Below are positions 23,685-33,606 of a stretch of DNA of 64,000 nt, one piece after another. A program made the position numbers and the translations under genes. A model generated the notes under the pieces. It searched no databases. It was not told the DNA's origin and saw nothing but the letters and a program-made list of their open reading frames with translations. Position 1 is the stretch's first letter, and the number at the start of each line of letters is the position of its first letter. Source of the DNA: Ardenticatenaceae bacterium (GTDB lineage: Bacteria > Chloroflexota > Anaerolineae > Promineifilales > Promineifilaceae); NCBI GenBank assembly GCA_020634375.1, contig JACKBX010000002.1, positions 620,001 to 684,000 of the forward strand, read 5' to 3'.

Positions 23685-26363
23685 TTACAATGATGCCAGC
23701 CGTTCACTCAATTCGGCGTGGCTGGCCTGGGCATGAGTTAGTTTGTCACGCTCTTTTTGCACAACGGCCGTTGGCGCTTTCTCGGCAAAGGGGCCGTTGA
23801 GCAAGCCAGTGAGCCGCTTAATCTCTTTGTCTAATCCGGCCAACTCTTTTTCCAGCCGTGCTTTTTCTTGGGCCAGGTCTACCATCCCTGCCAATGGCAA
23901 ATAACAGGTGACGTTGCCTAAAGCAATGGTCAGCGCCTGCGCTGGCGCATCTGCAGTGGCGGCAATGGTGAGCTTGTCGGCGTCCAGGCGGGCCAGGAAG
24001 GAGAGGATAGCGCGTTGGGATTGGTAGAAGTCGGTTTTGTCGGCGGCGGTAAGTACGGCCGTAATCCATTTACCCGGTTCTACACCCTGTTCGGAGCGGG
24101 CGGCGCGAATGCGCGTCACCAATTCGCGCAACTGCTCAAAGTCGGCAGCGTCGGCGGTGTATTGGTAGCATTCCTGCCACGCGCCGCACTCCGGCCAATC
24201 GGCAATAATCAGCGCATCTGCCCAGCCTTCGTCCGGTTGAATGCCAATTTCCGATTCCACGAACGCCTGCTTGAGCTGCTGCCACGTCTCCTCAGTCACG
24301 AAGGGGATAAACGGATGCAGCAAACGCAGACTGTCATCAAGGACGCGGCGCAAAACGGAGAGGGTTGTCCAGGCACGGCCGTTTCCCACACCCAACTGCA
24401 CCTTCGCCAATTCCACGTACCAGTCAGCAAACTCGCCCCAAAGGAAATCGTAAACCTGTCGTCCTGCTTCGCCATATTGGTAGTTGTCCATCAAGCGGTT
24501 CACGTCGCGGGTCACTTCGCTGAGACGGGTGAGAATCCATTTGTCAGCCGGTGTGTATTCAACCATACCCGGTTTATCTTCGGCAGTCGCCTTATCCAGG
24601 CTGCGCGTGATGAAGCGAGCCGTGTTCCAAATTTTGTTGGCAAAATTGCGATTGCTCGCCACGCGATCCACAGAAAGATTGAGGTCGTTGCCAGGCGAAC
24701 CGCTGGTCAGCAGTGTGAAACGCAGCGCATCCGTGCCGTATTCGCCCATCACCTCCAACGGGTCAGTCACATTGCCCTTTGTTTTAGACATCTTTTGCCC
24801 GTGCTCATCGCGTACTAACCCGTGCAAATAGATGGTGTGGAAGGGGATGTCGTTCATGAAGAGCAGGCTAGTCATCGCCATGCGTGCCACCCAGAAAAAG
24901 AGAATATCGTAGCCGGTTTCCATCACGTCGGTGGGGAAGAAGCGTTCCAAATCCTCGGTCTGGTCGGGCCAGCCCAACGTAGAGAAGGGCCAGAGTGCGC
25001 TGCTGAACCAGGTGTCAAGTACGTCGGGGTCTTGCTGGATGTTGGCGCTGCCACACGCTTCGCAGGTGGTGGGGTCTATGCGGGCAACGGTGTGATGCCC
25101 GCAGTCGTCGCAGTACCATACGGGGATGCGGTGTCCCCACCAAAGCTGGCGGCTGATGCACCAGGGCCGTATGTTTTCCAGCCAGTTGTCCCAAATTTTG
25201 TTGAAGCGATCGGGCACGATGCGGATACGGCCGTTATGCACCGCTTGCAGCGCCATCTTCGCCATCGGTTCCGCATCCACAAACCATTGACGGCTGACCA
25301 TTGGCTCAATCACCTCGCCGCCACGCTGGCTGCGCGGCACGCTGAGGGTGTGCGGCTCTGTTTTAAGGGTAAGGTCAGCCGCTTCCATGTCCGCCCACAG
25401 CTTCTTGCGGGCATCAAAGCGATCCATCCCGGCATAAGGGCCAGCATGTCCGTTTAACGTGGCGTCTTTGTGGAGAATGTTGATGATCTCCAAGCCGTGA
25501 CGCTGCCCAATTTCAAAGTCGTTGGGGTCGTGACCAGGGGTCACTTTGAGTGCGCCTGTGCCGAAAGCCATGTCCACGTATTCGTCGGCGATGATGGGAA
25601 TTTCGCGGTTGAGCATGGGCACAAGGCAGGTTTTGCCCACGTAGGCAGTGTAGCGCTCGTCATCTGGATGAACGGCAACGGCCGTATCCCCCAAAATGGT
25701 CTCCGGGCGCGTCGTCGCCACCGGCAAAAAGCCGCCGCCCTTCACCGGGTATTTGAAATGGTACATGAAGCCTTGTTCTTCGCTGTATTCCACTTCAAGG
25801 TCGGAAACGGCCGTTTGCAACCCCGGCGACCAATTCACCAAATACTCCGCCTGATAAATCAGCCCCATGCGGTACATGCGCACAAACGATTCGCGTACCG
25901 CACGGGAAAGACCCTCATCCAGCGTAAAGCGCGTGCGCTCCCAATCCGCCGACGCCCCCAAATGGCGCAACTGCTTGATGATGTACCCACCATAGCGCTC
26001 TTTCCATTCCCAGGTGCGATCCAGAAATTCCTCACGGCCCACTTCCACACGAGACGTGCCCTCACGCAGCAGCAGCTTTTCTACTTGTAACTGCGTGGCA
26101 ATACCAGCATGATCTGTGCCTGGAACCCAAAGAGCGGCACGCCCTTGCATCCGCGCCCGGCGAATCATCAAGTCTTCCAGAGCCACAAACATAGCGTGCC
26201 CCATGTGCAGTTCGCCGGTCACGTTGGGCGGCGGGATGGAGATGACAAAGGGTTTGCCATCAGGCAAGTTCACTTCTGGCTTGAACCAGCCATTTTCTTC
26301 CCACCACTGGTAAAGGCGCTCTTCTGTAGCCTGAAAATCATACGCTTTGGGCATTTCACTCAT
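23685..26363 (-). CDS. valS: Valyl-tRNA synthetase
   Basis: The start is the ATG at 26363 (MSEMPKAYDF), with GAGGAA upstream; the extra 14 codons before it read through heptamers. The 892-residue class I synthetase has PNVTGELHMGHAM (HIGH box), the CP1 editing domain (VATTRPETILGDTAVAVHPD), KMSKTKGNV (KMSKS box, about 525), an anticodon-binding domain, and a C-terminal coiled-coil arm (EKARLEKELAGLDKEIKRL). It charges tRNA-Val. A T-box riboswitch in the leader couples its transcription to uncharged tRNA-Val. Confidence 0.97.
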   Translation of the reverse strand: MSEMPKAYDFQATEERLYQWWEENGWFKPEVNLPDGKPFVISIPPPNVTGELHMGHAMFVALEDLMIRRARMQGRAALWVPGTDHAGIATQLQVEKLLLREGTSRVEVGREEFLDRTWEWKERYGGYIIKQLRHLGASADWERTRFTLDEGLSRAVRESFVRMYRMGLIYQAEYLVNWSPGLQTAVSDLEVEYSEEQGFMYHFKYPVKGGGFLPVATTRPETILGDTAVAVHPDDERYTAYVGKTCLVPMLNREIPIIADEYVDMAFGTGALKVTPGHDPNDFEIGQRHGLEIINILHKDATLNGHAGPYAGMDRFDARKKLWADMEAADLTLKTEPHTLSVPRSQRGGEVIEPMVSRQWFVDAEPMAKMALQAVHNGRIRIVPDRFNKIWDNWLENIRPWCISRQLWWGHRIPVWYCDDCGHHTVARIDPTTCEACGSANIQQDPDVLDTWFSSALWPFSTLGWPDQTEDLERFFPTDVMETGYDILFFWVARMAMTSLLFMNDIPFHTIYLHGLVRDEHGQKMSKTKGNVTDPLEVMGEYGTDALRFTLLTSGSPGNDLNLSVDRVASNRNFANKIWNTARFITRSLDKATAEDKPGMVEYTPADKWILTRLSEVTRDVNRLMDNYQYGEAGRQVYDFLWGEFADWYVELAKVQLGVGNGRAWTTLSVLRRVLDDSLRLLHPFIPFVTEETWQQLKQAFVESEIGIQPDEGWADALIIADWPECGAWQECYQYTADAADFEQLRELVTRIRAARSEQGVEPGKWITAVLTAADKTDFYQSQRAILSFLARLDADKLTIAATADAPAQALTIALGNVTCYLPLAGMVDLAQEKARLEKELAGLDKEIKRLTGLLNGPFAEKAPTAVVQKERDKLTHAQASHAELSERLASL

Positions 26364-26423
26364 TTCAATTCCTCGATTTACGATTGGCGATTTACGATTG
26401 GCCAATCGTAAATCGTCAATAAA

Positions 26424-26725
26424 AAAGCTCTCTCATCCTCAAGGACGAAAGAGCATAACTTACGTGGTACCACCTTGATTCCAGTAATCAGTAAACAGTA
26501 AACAGTTAACAGATTATGGCGCTCATTGCAGCAATAACGGGCTAACCCGGTTCCGATTACTGATTACCGTTTACTAATAACCGTTCGTCGGAACAACTCC
26601 TGGGCGACATTCGGCGCTTTTTGCCTGTGTGGGGTTGCAGCCTATTGCCCCAACACTCTCTGGAAGGCAGACATTTCACTGTCGGCGCTTACTCTTCCCA
26701 TTCATAGTCTTTGTGTATGTCAATG
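26424..26725 (-). promoter_or_regulatory. T-box riboswitch of valS (valine specifier GUC)
   Basis: On the minus strand the leader begins with GGGAAGAGTA (stem I base). It has the loop motif CAGAGAGTGTTGGGG and the specifier region GAATGTCG (about 26610), where GTC is a Val codon followed by a purine. The T-box sequence GGTGGTACCACG (26464-26475) comes next. A terminator GCTCTTTCGTCC...GAGAGAGC plus six T ends it (26421-26452). Low charged tRNA-Val would favour the antiterminator. Heptamers of the CTGTTTA type are inserted between the upper stems and the antiterminator. Confidence 0.92.
26481..26585. repeat. Heptamer repeats inside the T-box linker
   Basis: CAGTAAA-type heptamers (26484-26510) and a diverged inverted partner (26551-26585, GATTACTGATTACC) face each other. 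They can form an extra hairpin in the leader between the specifier stem and the antiterminator. Confidence 0.65.
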
Positions 26726-26731
26726 GAGCCA

Positions 26732-26760
26732 AGTATAGCAAGGGGAGGATAGAGGAGCAA
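26732..26760 (-). promoter_or_regulatory. Putative promoter of the valS T-box transcript
   Basis: On the minus strand TTGCTC (26760-26755) and TATACT (26737-26732) are 17 bases apart. The expected start near 26725 is a few bases before the T-box stem I. Confidence 0.6.
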
Positions 26761-26775
26761 GAGGGGAAACGGCCG

Positions 26776-27774
26776 TTACTCCCCCCGATACACCCGCTCT
26801 AAACGGGAAATCGCATACAAGGCTACCAGCGCCGAAATACCTGCCATCAAATATGCCTCCAGCACCGTCGCCTTCGTCAAAAATACTCCCACCATGCCAA
26901 ATGCCCCGGTAAACAAATACAAAATCAAAACAGCTTCCCGCTGACTATAACCCATCTTCACCAAGCGATGGCTGGTATGATCTTTTCCGGCCGTATTCGG
27001 GCTAACCCCCCGGCGAATCCGCGAAATCACCACCAGCGACGTATCAAAAATGGGCAATCCCAGAATAAACACCGGGACCATCCAGGTGACGATATTGGCA
27101 TTTTCAGGGAAACGCAGTTGCAAGCCCAAAATTGCCAGCACAAAACCTAAAAAGAGTGCGCCCACATCCCCCATGAAAATCTGCGCCGGTTTGAAATTGT
27201 AACGTAAGAAACCGAGGCACGCGCCCAACACGGCCGCAGCCAATGCCGCCACCAAAAATTGCTCGTTCAACGCCCCCAACAGCAGCATAAACGCCGCCGC
27301 CACCGCGCTGACACCCGCGCTCAAGCCATCCATATTGTCCAAGAAGTTGATGGCATTGCTAATGCCTGCCAGCCAAAAAAGGGTCAGTGCATAATTGAGG
27401 GCATCTGGGACAGGAAGCTGTACACGCACATCAAACCAGATGAGAATGGCCCCGCCAATTAGCTGCCCACCTAGTTTGGCCCATGCTGGCAGCCCATTGC
27501 GATCATCCCACAAACCAACTAAGGCTACCACCGTCAAGGCTAACAAAATACCCAAGACCTGGTCTGGGGGACGCCCACGATAAACCACTAGCACGGCTAC
27601 AATCGCCCCGCCAAAAATCGCCAGTCCGCCCATTAAAGGCATGGGGGTGCTGTGCAATTTGCGTTGTGCCGGGGCATCGACAAAACCCAATGCCACAGCA
27701 ACCCGGCGAATGGGCGGAATGCTAAACGCCGAAACTGCCAGAGCGATGAAGAAAACGGCGATCACGGCTCGCAT
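26776..27774 (-). CDS. wecA: Undecaprenyl-phosphate sugar-1-phosphate transferase (MraY/WecA family)
   Basis: The 332-residue polytopic protein has the MraY/WecA landmarks: FVDAPAQRKLHSTPMPLMGG, GLWDDRNGLPAWAKL, NAINFLDNMDGLSAG, RYNFKPAQIFMGDVGALF and the C-terminal HxSHRL box DHTSHRLVKMGYS. It would load the first sugar phosphate (often GlcNAc-1-P) onto undecaprenyl phosphate on the inner leaf of the membrane. That starts the polymer assembled by the upstream genes. It follows the ligase-TPR-cyclophilin gene by six bases and ends the polysaccharide operon. WecA and TagO cannot be told apart here. Confidence 0.88.
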   Translation of the reverse strand: MRAVIAVFFIALAVSAFSIPPIRRVAVALGFVDAPAQRKLHSTPMPLMGGLAIFGGAIVAVLVVYRGRPPDQVLGILLALTVVALVGLWDDRNGLPAWAKLGGQLIGGAILIWFDVRVQLPVPDALNYALTLFWLAGISNAINFLDNMDGLSAGVSAVAAAFMLLLGALNEQFLVAALAAAVLGACLGFLRYNFKPAQIFMGDVGALFLGFVLAILGLQLRFPENANIVTWMVPVFILGLPIFDTSLVVISRIRRGVSPNTAGKDHTSHRLVKMGYSQREAVLILYLFTGAFGMVGVFLTKATVLEAYLMAGISALVALYAISRLERVYRGE

Positions 27775-27780
27775 GACAGT

Positions 27781-30700
27781 TTACTCGCCTATCTCTTCAA
27801 TTTCGATACTTTGGATGATGTCGCCCAAATAATTGGGGTTTGCTTCCGGGTCGCGCAAAGTCAGCGCAGACAAAACCTCGCTGCCCTCGACAATTTCACC
27901 AAAGATAGTGTACTGGTTATCTAACCAGGGTGTGGCCGCAAAGGTGAGGAAGAATTGGCTGCCGTTGGTGTCCGCTCCTCTGTTTGCCATCGCTAATAAC
28001 CCAGGGCGATCAAAGGTAAGGCCATTGTTAACTTCATTAGGAAATTCATAACCAGGGCCGCCCGTGCCTATTCCGGTAGGATCGCCAGCCTGAGCCATGA
28101 AATCAGCAAGTACACGATGGAAGGTTGTGTTGTCGTAGAATCCCTGCCGCGCTAGAAAGACGAAGTTGTTAACGGCGATTGGGGCTTCGTCGTCAAAAAG
28201 GCGTACACGAATGTCACCACGTTCAGTGTGAATGGTGGCAATGTAGGCATTGGCCGGGTCTATGGTGAAGGCGGGCGGGGCTGTGTAATAGTTGTTGCGG
28301 TCAGCGGGGTTGAGGGCGGCTAACGGCCGTTCCCCTTGCACAGGCGTCGTCGATTCCGGCTGAATCTGGGGCAAATCGCTTTCATTCACACCCAAATCCA
28401 AAAGAAGCTGCTGCACCTGCACGGCCACCTCCGTTGGCGCCTGAGCCAGCGCCATTTGCGCCGCTGCAATTGCCGCATCTTTATCACCCAAATTTTGATA
28501 CGATGTGGCTATGAGATAATTAATATTCCAGGCTGGCAAACTGCCGCGTGTGTCATACTCCAAAGCGTTGTCATAAGCAAAAATGGCTGGTTCATAGTCA
28601 CCCAATTCCTGCCGAATCTGGCCCAATTGCAGCCAGGCACGCGCATTCTTTTGGTTGTAGTCCAGCCCGCCTGCCAAAGCGTCTGCCGCGTTAGCATAGT
28701 AATCATTGCGCTCCTCGACAGGCAAGGCGGCAGCGCAATTCAAATAAGCGTCAGCCTCAGCAAAGTATGTATCACTAAAGAAGGGGTCAATATCTAGCGA
28801 TTCCTGGTAAATTGCCAGCGCACCCTCGCAATCTTGCTTGAGGTCTAATGTCAACACTGCCAGTTCATTACGAATGGTAGAATTTTGCGGACTGAGGGAC
28901 AACGCAGTTTGATAATAAGATTCGGCCGCATCCAACCGTTCTTGCCGCGTTGTGGCGTCAGTCGCTAATTGAGCAAGGCGCGTGTTTAGGCGAGCAAGAT
29001 TAGCGGTGTGGTCCGTATTCAAGGGATTGATGTCTTGGGCAAGCAGCAAGCGCTGTTCGGCATCATCGAACAACTGCTGCTGGACAATCGGGTCTGGCTC
29101 AATAGTGGAACGCTCCAGATAGGCCCGCCCCAAGAATAAGTAGTAAAAATCTTCGCGTGGAGCCATTCTCAGGGCATCTTCGTAAATGGCGATGGTGTTG
29201 TCCCAGGCAGTGATCCCATCCGCCAGGGTTTGCTGATTACGCCCTAATTGGGTGGCCTGCGTTTCAAAGGGTTTACCACGCTTGAAAACCATATCGGCCT
29301 GGATGACGCGCATATTGGTTTGGGCCAATCCCCAAAAAGCAAAGCCAAAAAGGAAAACTAGGGCGAGAACGGCCGTCGATTGGCCGAAAGTCCGTGCGCG
29401 CTGCCGCGCCACCAAAAACGCGCCAATAAACAGCACACTAATCACAAAAATGTAAAAAACCGTGAGGAAATTGGTCGCCAGTCCAGCCTCAAAAACCCGC
29501 AGGTCTTGTATGGTTGCAAACTCCTGCGTCACAGTAGGTGCAATTGAGCTTTTGATGAGATTAGCCTGGATAAACGCATAGAACAAGCCACCCCCTAATG
29601 AGGTGATACCCATCACACCGGCAGGCAACAGAGACTGTTTCCACTGACCATCCCACAGCAGGTAAAGTAAGATACTAGTGATAATGCCCAGCAGCACTCC
29701 TTGCCAAATCGCCCCGGAAATGAGTAGGGGAACTGCGAATAAGAAACCGGTTAGGGCAATAGCAGCGGCCTGAAAACGGCCCCCTTCCCGATTTTGATAT
29801 AGGAAGATGGCTGCAACCAGACTGAGCAATGCCCACAAATCCAATAGGGTACGACCTAATGAGCCCGTGACCGTTGTGCTGCGAACGGCCGTATACAAAT
29901 ACCCAGCCCCTAATGCGCTAACTAAAAACGAAAGGGCGAATAGCACAACACCACTCTGGCGGCGGTTGGCACGGAGCTCAGGGGCAACCATTGAAAACTC
30001 CAACTCTCCACTCTTCACCATCTCGCTCAAACTCAACAACAGCCCCAGCCCCCACGTCATGATCATCATGAGAAAGATGAACGGCGAATCGGCAAATTCC
30101 TTGCTTGGATTCACAAATAAGGATTGGTGCAATATCTCTCCTGCGGAAAGATCACTGGCTGACTCAATTACTTTGCCCGGCGGCAGCGAATAGGTCATGA
30201 ATTCAAAACCGATGATGCCCACCAGCAGCAGCAAAACCAGCCCGTACAGCAAGGCTGGCCCCCACACATCTTTGCTGGTGGTGATCGTGGCCCGCCCCTT
30301 GCGGCGGCGCACTTTCGTCTCGACCACTGGCTCTTCTTGTTGTATATGCTGCACCTGACCTAACACATACATCAAAGCCACGTAGACAAAAAAGTGCAAC
30401 CGGGTGGCGGCAATGGCAATTCCAAAGTGAATTTCGACGTAGTGCGCGAGAACGGCCGTGACCAACCCAATCATCAATAAACGATCTACCTGGAACGGCT
30501 CCATCTCTGCCGCATCCGCCAATGAAGGCACAAAGAGAGCATAGTAAACCAAATAAAGCACCAAGCCTATAATACTACCAAACGGAATCGCCACACCAAT
30601 GAAAGGAGCACCCAATGTCTGCGTAATGAGGGCCGTTCCCACTACCGCACCACCAATCCAAAAAGCAATCAACAGATTGCGGTCACGGCGTGACTGCACC

Positions 30701-31740
30701 ACCCCTAACCATTTAAATCCAAAATAAAACACACTGAGGTAAAGCGCCTGCCATACCAAGAAACCTAATGCACCGGTAATGACAATAGCGTCGAAAGTTT
30801 CATTATGCGAGCGGTCTGGCGAAGCGTTGCGTGCCTCAACCGTACCCAATTCAGGCGGGTAAAAACGATTATATGCAACGTACATAGATTCAGGGCCGTA
30901 GCCAATTAACGGCCGTAAAAAATTAAACGAATCCTGGCTGCCATCTGGGTAAACTAACGGCTCATGTGGAGAAATGAGTTCCAATGCTCCTGTCCAGATA
31001 AGCACACGAACACGACCTGTCCCTCCTTCTGACTCAAGCAATCGCCCCAAACGACCAATGGAAGGCAAGCTATGCCATTCCACCAATGTTGCGGTCATAT
31101 CTCCTAATACAGGTGTGCCACCAAACTGCTCATCCAATGTACCAGCAAAGTTAAAGACACCCAACCACACGACAAGCACCAATGCCAGCAACAGCCAGGA
31201 AAGCCACAACCAGCGCCAGCCACGACGCACGGCAACCATGAGAAAAATAGCAAGCGTGATCACCCCAATTGAAGCGGCAAATGCAACAAAAGACCCCATT
31301 GGCCCAGCTAATGACGCCAGTTTCCCAGAAGCTGTTATCTGATTAACTAGAAAATCAAAAACGAAGAAAGAGAGCGCGATACCACCAACGATCAGCAGCA
31401 GCACACGCCCAATATCCATCAAACCAACACGCTTCTGCGAAGGCGCTGCATTACGCAAAGAAACCAGCAAGATAAGGACAAAAGCAAATAACCCACTCCC
31501 CAACCCTAACCACGGCCCACGGCTGCTAGACCAGTAAATGGCAAGTAGTTGAATCGCAAGCGTAAAAATATAAACAGAAGCACGAATGATGTCAGCATAG
31601 GAAAGTTCTTCATCACCCAAAATATTGGTGAATGCGTCAACAATGCGGGCCAACGTAAACGGCACAACCATGATTAGATAGGCAGCAATAAAAATGGCGT
31701 TACCCATGTGTCCAGCGGATACGTCGCTGTGTATCACCAC
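27781..31740 (-). CDS. O-antigen ligase/polymerase (Wzy_C)-TPR-cyclophilin fusion (5' part frameshifted)
   Basis: The open part is 1319 residues. Residues 1-480 are membrane helices of the O-antigen ligase/polymerase family, with a large loop (SPDRSHNETFDAIVITGALG) carrying the expected Arg/His. Residues 500-800 hold further helices. Residues 810-1120 contain about five TPR-like repeats (NARAWLQLGQIRQELGDYEPAIFAYDNAL). Residues 1135-1319 are a full cyclophilin: FHRVLADFMAQAGDP, GTGGPGYEFPNE, GSQFFLTFAATPWLDNQYTIFG, with the catalytic Arg and the ligand-side Trp. The ligase joins or polymerises lipid-linked glycans; the prolyl isomerase probably lies outside the membrane. No stop separates the domains. 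The first 170 or so codons are upstream in broken frames (to about 32254). Confidence 0.82.
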   Translation of the reverse strand: MVIHSDVSAGHMGNAIFIAAYLIMVVPFTLARIVDAFTNILGDEELSYADIIRASVYIFTLAIQLLAIYWSSSRGPWLGLGSGLFAFVLILLVSLRNAAPSQKRVGLMDIGRVLLLIVGGIALSFFVFDFLVNQITASGKLASLAGPMGSFVAFAASIGVITLAIFLMVAVRRGWRWLWLSWLLLALVLVVWLGVFNFAGTLDEQFGGTPVLGDMTATLVEWHSLPSIGRLGRLLESEGGTGRVRVLIWTGALELISPHEPLVYPDGSQDSFNFLRPLIGYGPESMYVAYNRFYPPELGTVEARNASPDRSHNETFDAIVITGALGFLVWQALYLSVFYFGFKWLGVVQSRRDRNLLIAFWIGGAVVGTALITQTLGAPFIGVAIPFGSIIGLVLYLVYYALFVPSLADAAEMEPFQVDRLLMIGLVTAVLAHYVEIHFGIAIAATRLHFFVYVALMYVLGQVQHIQQEEPVVETKVRRRKGRATITTSKDVWGPALLYGLVLLLLVGIIGFEFMTYSLPPGKVIESASDLSAGEILHQSLFVNPSKEFADSPFIFLMMIMTWGLGLLLSLSEMVKSGELEFSMVAPELRANRRQSGVVLFALSFLVSALGAGYLYTAVRSTTVTGSLGRTLLDLWALLSLVAAIFLYQNREGGRFQAAAIALTGFLFAVPLLISGAIWQGVLLGIITSILLYLLWDGQWKQSLLPAGVMGITSLGGGLFYAFIQANLIKSSIAPTVTQEFATIQDLRVFEAGLATNFLTVFYIFVISVLFIGAFLVARQRARTFGQSTAVLALVFLFGFAFWGLAQTNMRVIQADMVFKRGKPFETQATQLGRNQQTLADGITAWDNTIAIYEDALRMAPREDFYYLFLGRAYLERSTIEPDPIVQQQLFDDAEQRLLLAQDINPLNTDHTANLARLNTRLAQLATDATTRQERLDAAESYYQTALSLSPQNSTIRNELAVLTLDLKQDCEGALAIYQESLDIDPFFSDTYFAEADAYLNCAAALPVEERNDYYANAADALAGGLDYNQKNARAWLQLGQIRQELGDYEPAIFAYDNALEYDTRGSLPAWNINYLIATSYQNLGDKDAAIAAAQMALAQAPTEVAVQVQQLLLDLGVNESDLPQIQPESTTPVQGERPLAALNPADRNNYYTAPPAFTIDPANAYIATIHTERGDIRVRLFDDEAPIAVNNFVFLARQGFYDNTTFHRVLADFMAQAGDPTGIGTGGPGYEFPNEVNNGLTFDRPGLLAMANRGADTNGSQFFLTFAATPWLDNQYTIFGEIVEGSEVLSALTLRDPEANPNYLGDIIQSIEIEEIGE

Positions 31741-32254
31741 CCGCGTAAAAGGTCAAGGCCAGTGCTGCAACATGCCATAAAAGGCAATAGGAATGCTATG
31801 ATGATGACGGCCGTAATCACCTGCGTAATTTGTGACCATCAGAATTGTCGCCGCCATAAGAGCAAATACCACAACAAGAAAACGTATACGTCCCTTTGTA
31901 AATCCGCAGTAAGATCCGGCCCAACTCACCTGAGGTAAGCGCCGAAAAGATAGTGGATAGTAAATAGACCACACCACCAACAAAAAGACAGGCAAGATAA
32001 AGGGCTGCCGCCAGACGACGTTTCGCCCGCAAACGCAACCAATCCAACTGCTGCCATTTCCTGTTCATTGACAAACTTAACGACCCAAGCGGCACTCATC
32101 AACAATGCGATTGAACGCAGCAAGGTCAATTTATCTGGCTCAAACACGCGATTTGGGAACAGCCATTAAAGAAAAGTAGGAACAGCAACGATAGCTGCCA
32201 ACCAACCATCTCGATAAAAACCATTGCACCATTGGAGAAACCTTTTGAATTCAT
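31741..32254 (-). pseudogene. N-terminal part of the O-antigen ligase gene, broken by frameshifts
   Basis: Reading all three frames gives consecutive ligase pieces: RFLQWCNGFYRDGWLAAIVA, FEPDKLTLLRSIALLMSAAW, RRLAAALYLACLFVGGVVYL, LPQVSWAGSY and SIPIAFYGMLQHW. They join onto HMGNAIFIAAYLIMVVPF in the intact frame. A likely start is the ATG at 32254. At least four frameshifts in 500 bases, several in homopolymers (for example the G-run after QHW), point to base-calling errors rather than decay. Confidence 0.65.
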
Positions 32255-32539
32255 ACCTTCATACCTATTTTATGTGGCACTGCAAACAAAAGATTAATGG
32301 TTCTTGGAAATTGGTGGAAATCAAGATAGAAACATGAAACGTACCCGAAGATGTTTTATATAAAATTCCAAAGATTCAGTTATCTGACGGAAAATGTTAC
32401 CGCACGGGAGTTAAGCAAGCAAACAGCTTACAATAGCTTTTGATATAAAGCATTTATATCGGCAAATCATTTTTTTCTGCACCAAAGATGGGGCACGAAC
32501 ACGGCTGTTCTCCCCATCCGCCGCCGTAATGTCCTCATT
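32255..32539. other. Intergenic stretch without recognisable gene
   Basis: I see only AT-rich sequence between the two polysaccharide genes and no clear repeat or RNA. Sequence quality here is doubtful, so absence of a gene is not firm. Confidence 0.4.
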
Positions 32540-33604
32540 TGCCAGCAACATCACCACCTGTCCGGGCTAACATTTCCGGCTGTTCTTCGCCACAAGGAAT
32601 CCATTTTCCTCCACAACGGCTTCAGCCGAGCCATCCGCCTGTGTACAAACGATGGGCAACCCCCGTCGCCATCGCCTGAGGCAGCAGCACGCGTGGCAGT
32701 CCTTCCCACAAGCCACTACCAAGCACAAAACACGCCAGCAGCCATCAATCTGGGCACGTCGCGGCGCAGCCCGGTCACAACAACCTGATCCGCAATACGG
32801 CTGCTTGGTAAAGCCTGTTCCACGTCGCGTGCGCAGCGGCTCATCACCAACTATGACAAACCAGGTGTGTGGTTGCTGTCGCTGAATATGCGCAAATGCC
32901 GTTACCAAATCGAGAGGTGCCTTTTGTGTGGAGAAAGGCGGGTGACACTGCCTCACCACGAGCGCATCCATGAAGGAATGCCCAACTGCTGCCGTGATCT
33001 CCATCGGAGGGATTTGCGAATGGCCAAAGCGGTCTAGCTCAATACCGCTGCGGATGAGGGTGTAGTTCGCGGCGTTTTGATGCCCTGAGCAATCCCTTTG
33101 TTGCGATCTTTGGCCGTGCCAACACCTGCCGTATCCCCACACCAATCGCCGATTTTTCCAGGAGCAACATAGAAGCGGCGTTTGCGCGGTGACATTTGTT
33201 CATGAAAGCTCCAGCCATGCACGGTATGGACAATAACGGGGAACACCTGCCAGTCTTGGCGGCGATGCGGCCCAGCACGCCAGCTTTGGGAGCTGTGATA
33301 TGCACGATGTGGTAACGGCTGCCCGCATCATCTTGCCAGTTTCAGCACCGCCTTCTTCACGTCGTTAGTTGGCTAACTCGCGCAGCAGTTCCGGCATGAT
33401 AGTCAGCGGTGTACCACGCACGTATTTCTTCGATGAGCGACCCTCCGCCCGGTTTGCGGCCCGCCGACGATGGCGACATGGTAATCTGGCCGTCCCCCAC
33501 CACACCTTTATTCAGCAAATCGGCTTGTAAGCATCGCATTTTCCTGTGCCCCGCTGAATATCGATCAAGCGCGTAATCGGATGCAATACGCGAATTTCTT
33601 CCAT
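32540..33604 (-). pseudogene. GT4 glycosyltransferase (frameshifted reading)
   Basis: The start is an ATG at 33604 (MEEIRVLHPITRLI) after GGAAGAG. Joined frames give VIVHTVHGWSFHEQMSP, NYTLIRSGIELDRFG, STQKAPLDLVTAFAHIQRQQ, TWFVIVGDEPLR and the C-terminal GLPIVCTQADGSAEAVVEEN. These are landmarks of a GT-B fold, family 4 retaining glycosyltransferase that adds a sugar to a lipid-linked glycan. At least six frame changes occur. The end is approximate. Confidence 0.6.
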
Positions 33605-33606
33605 AA

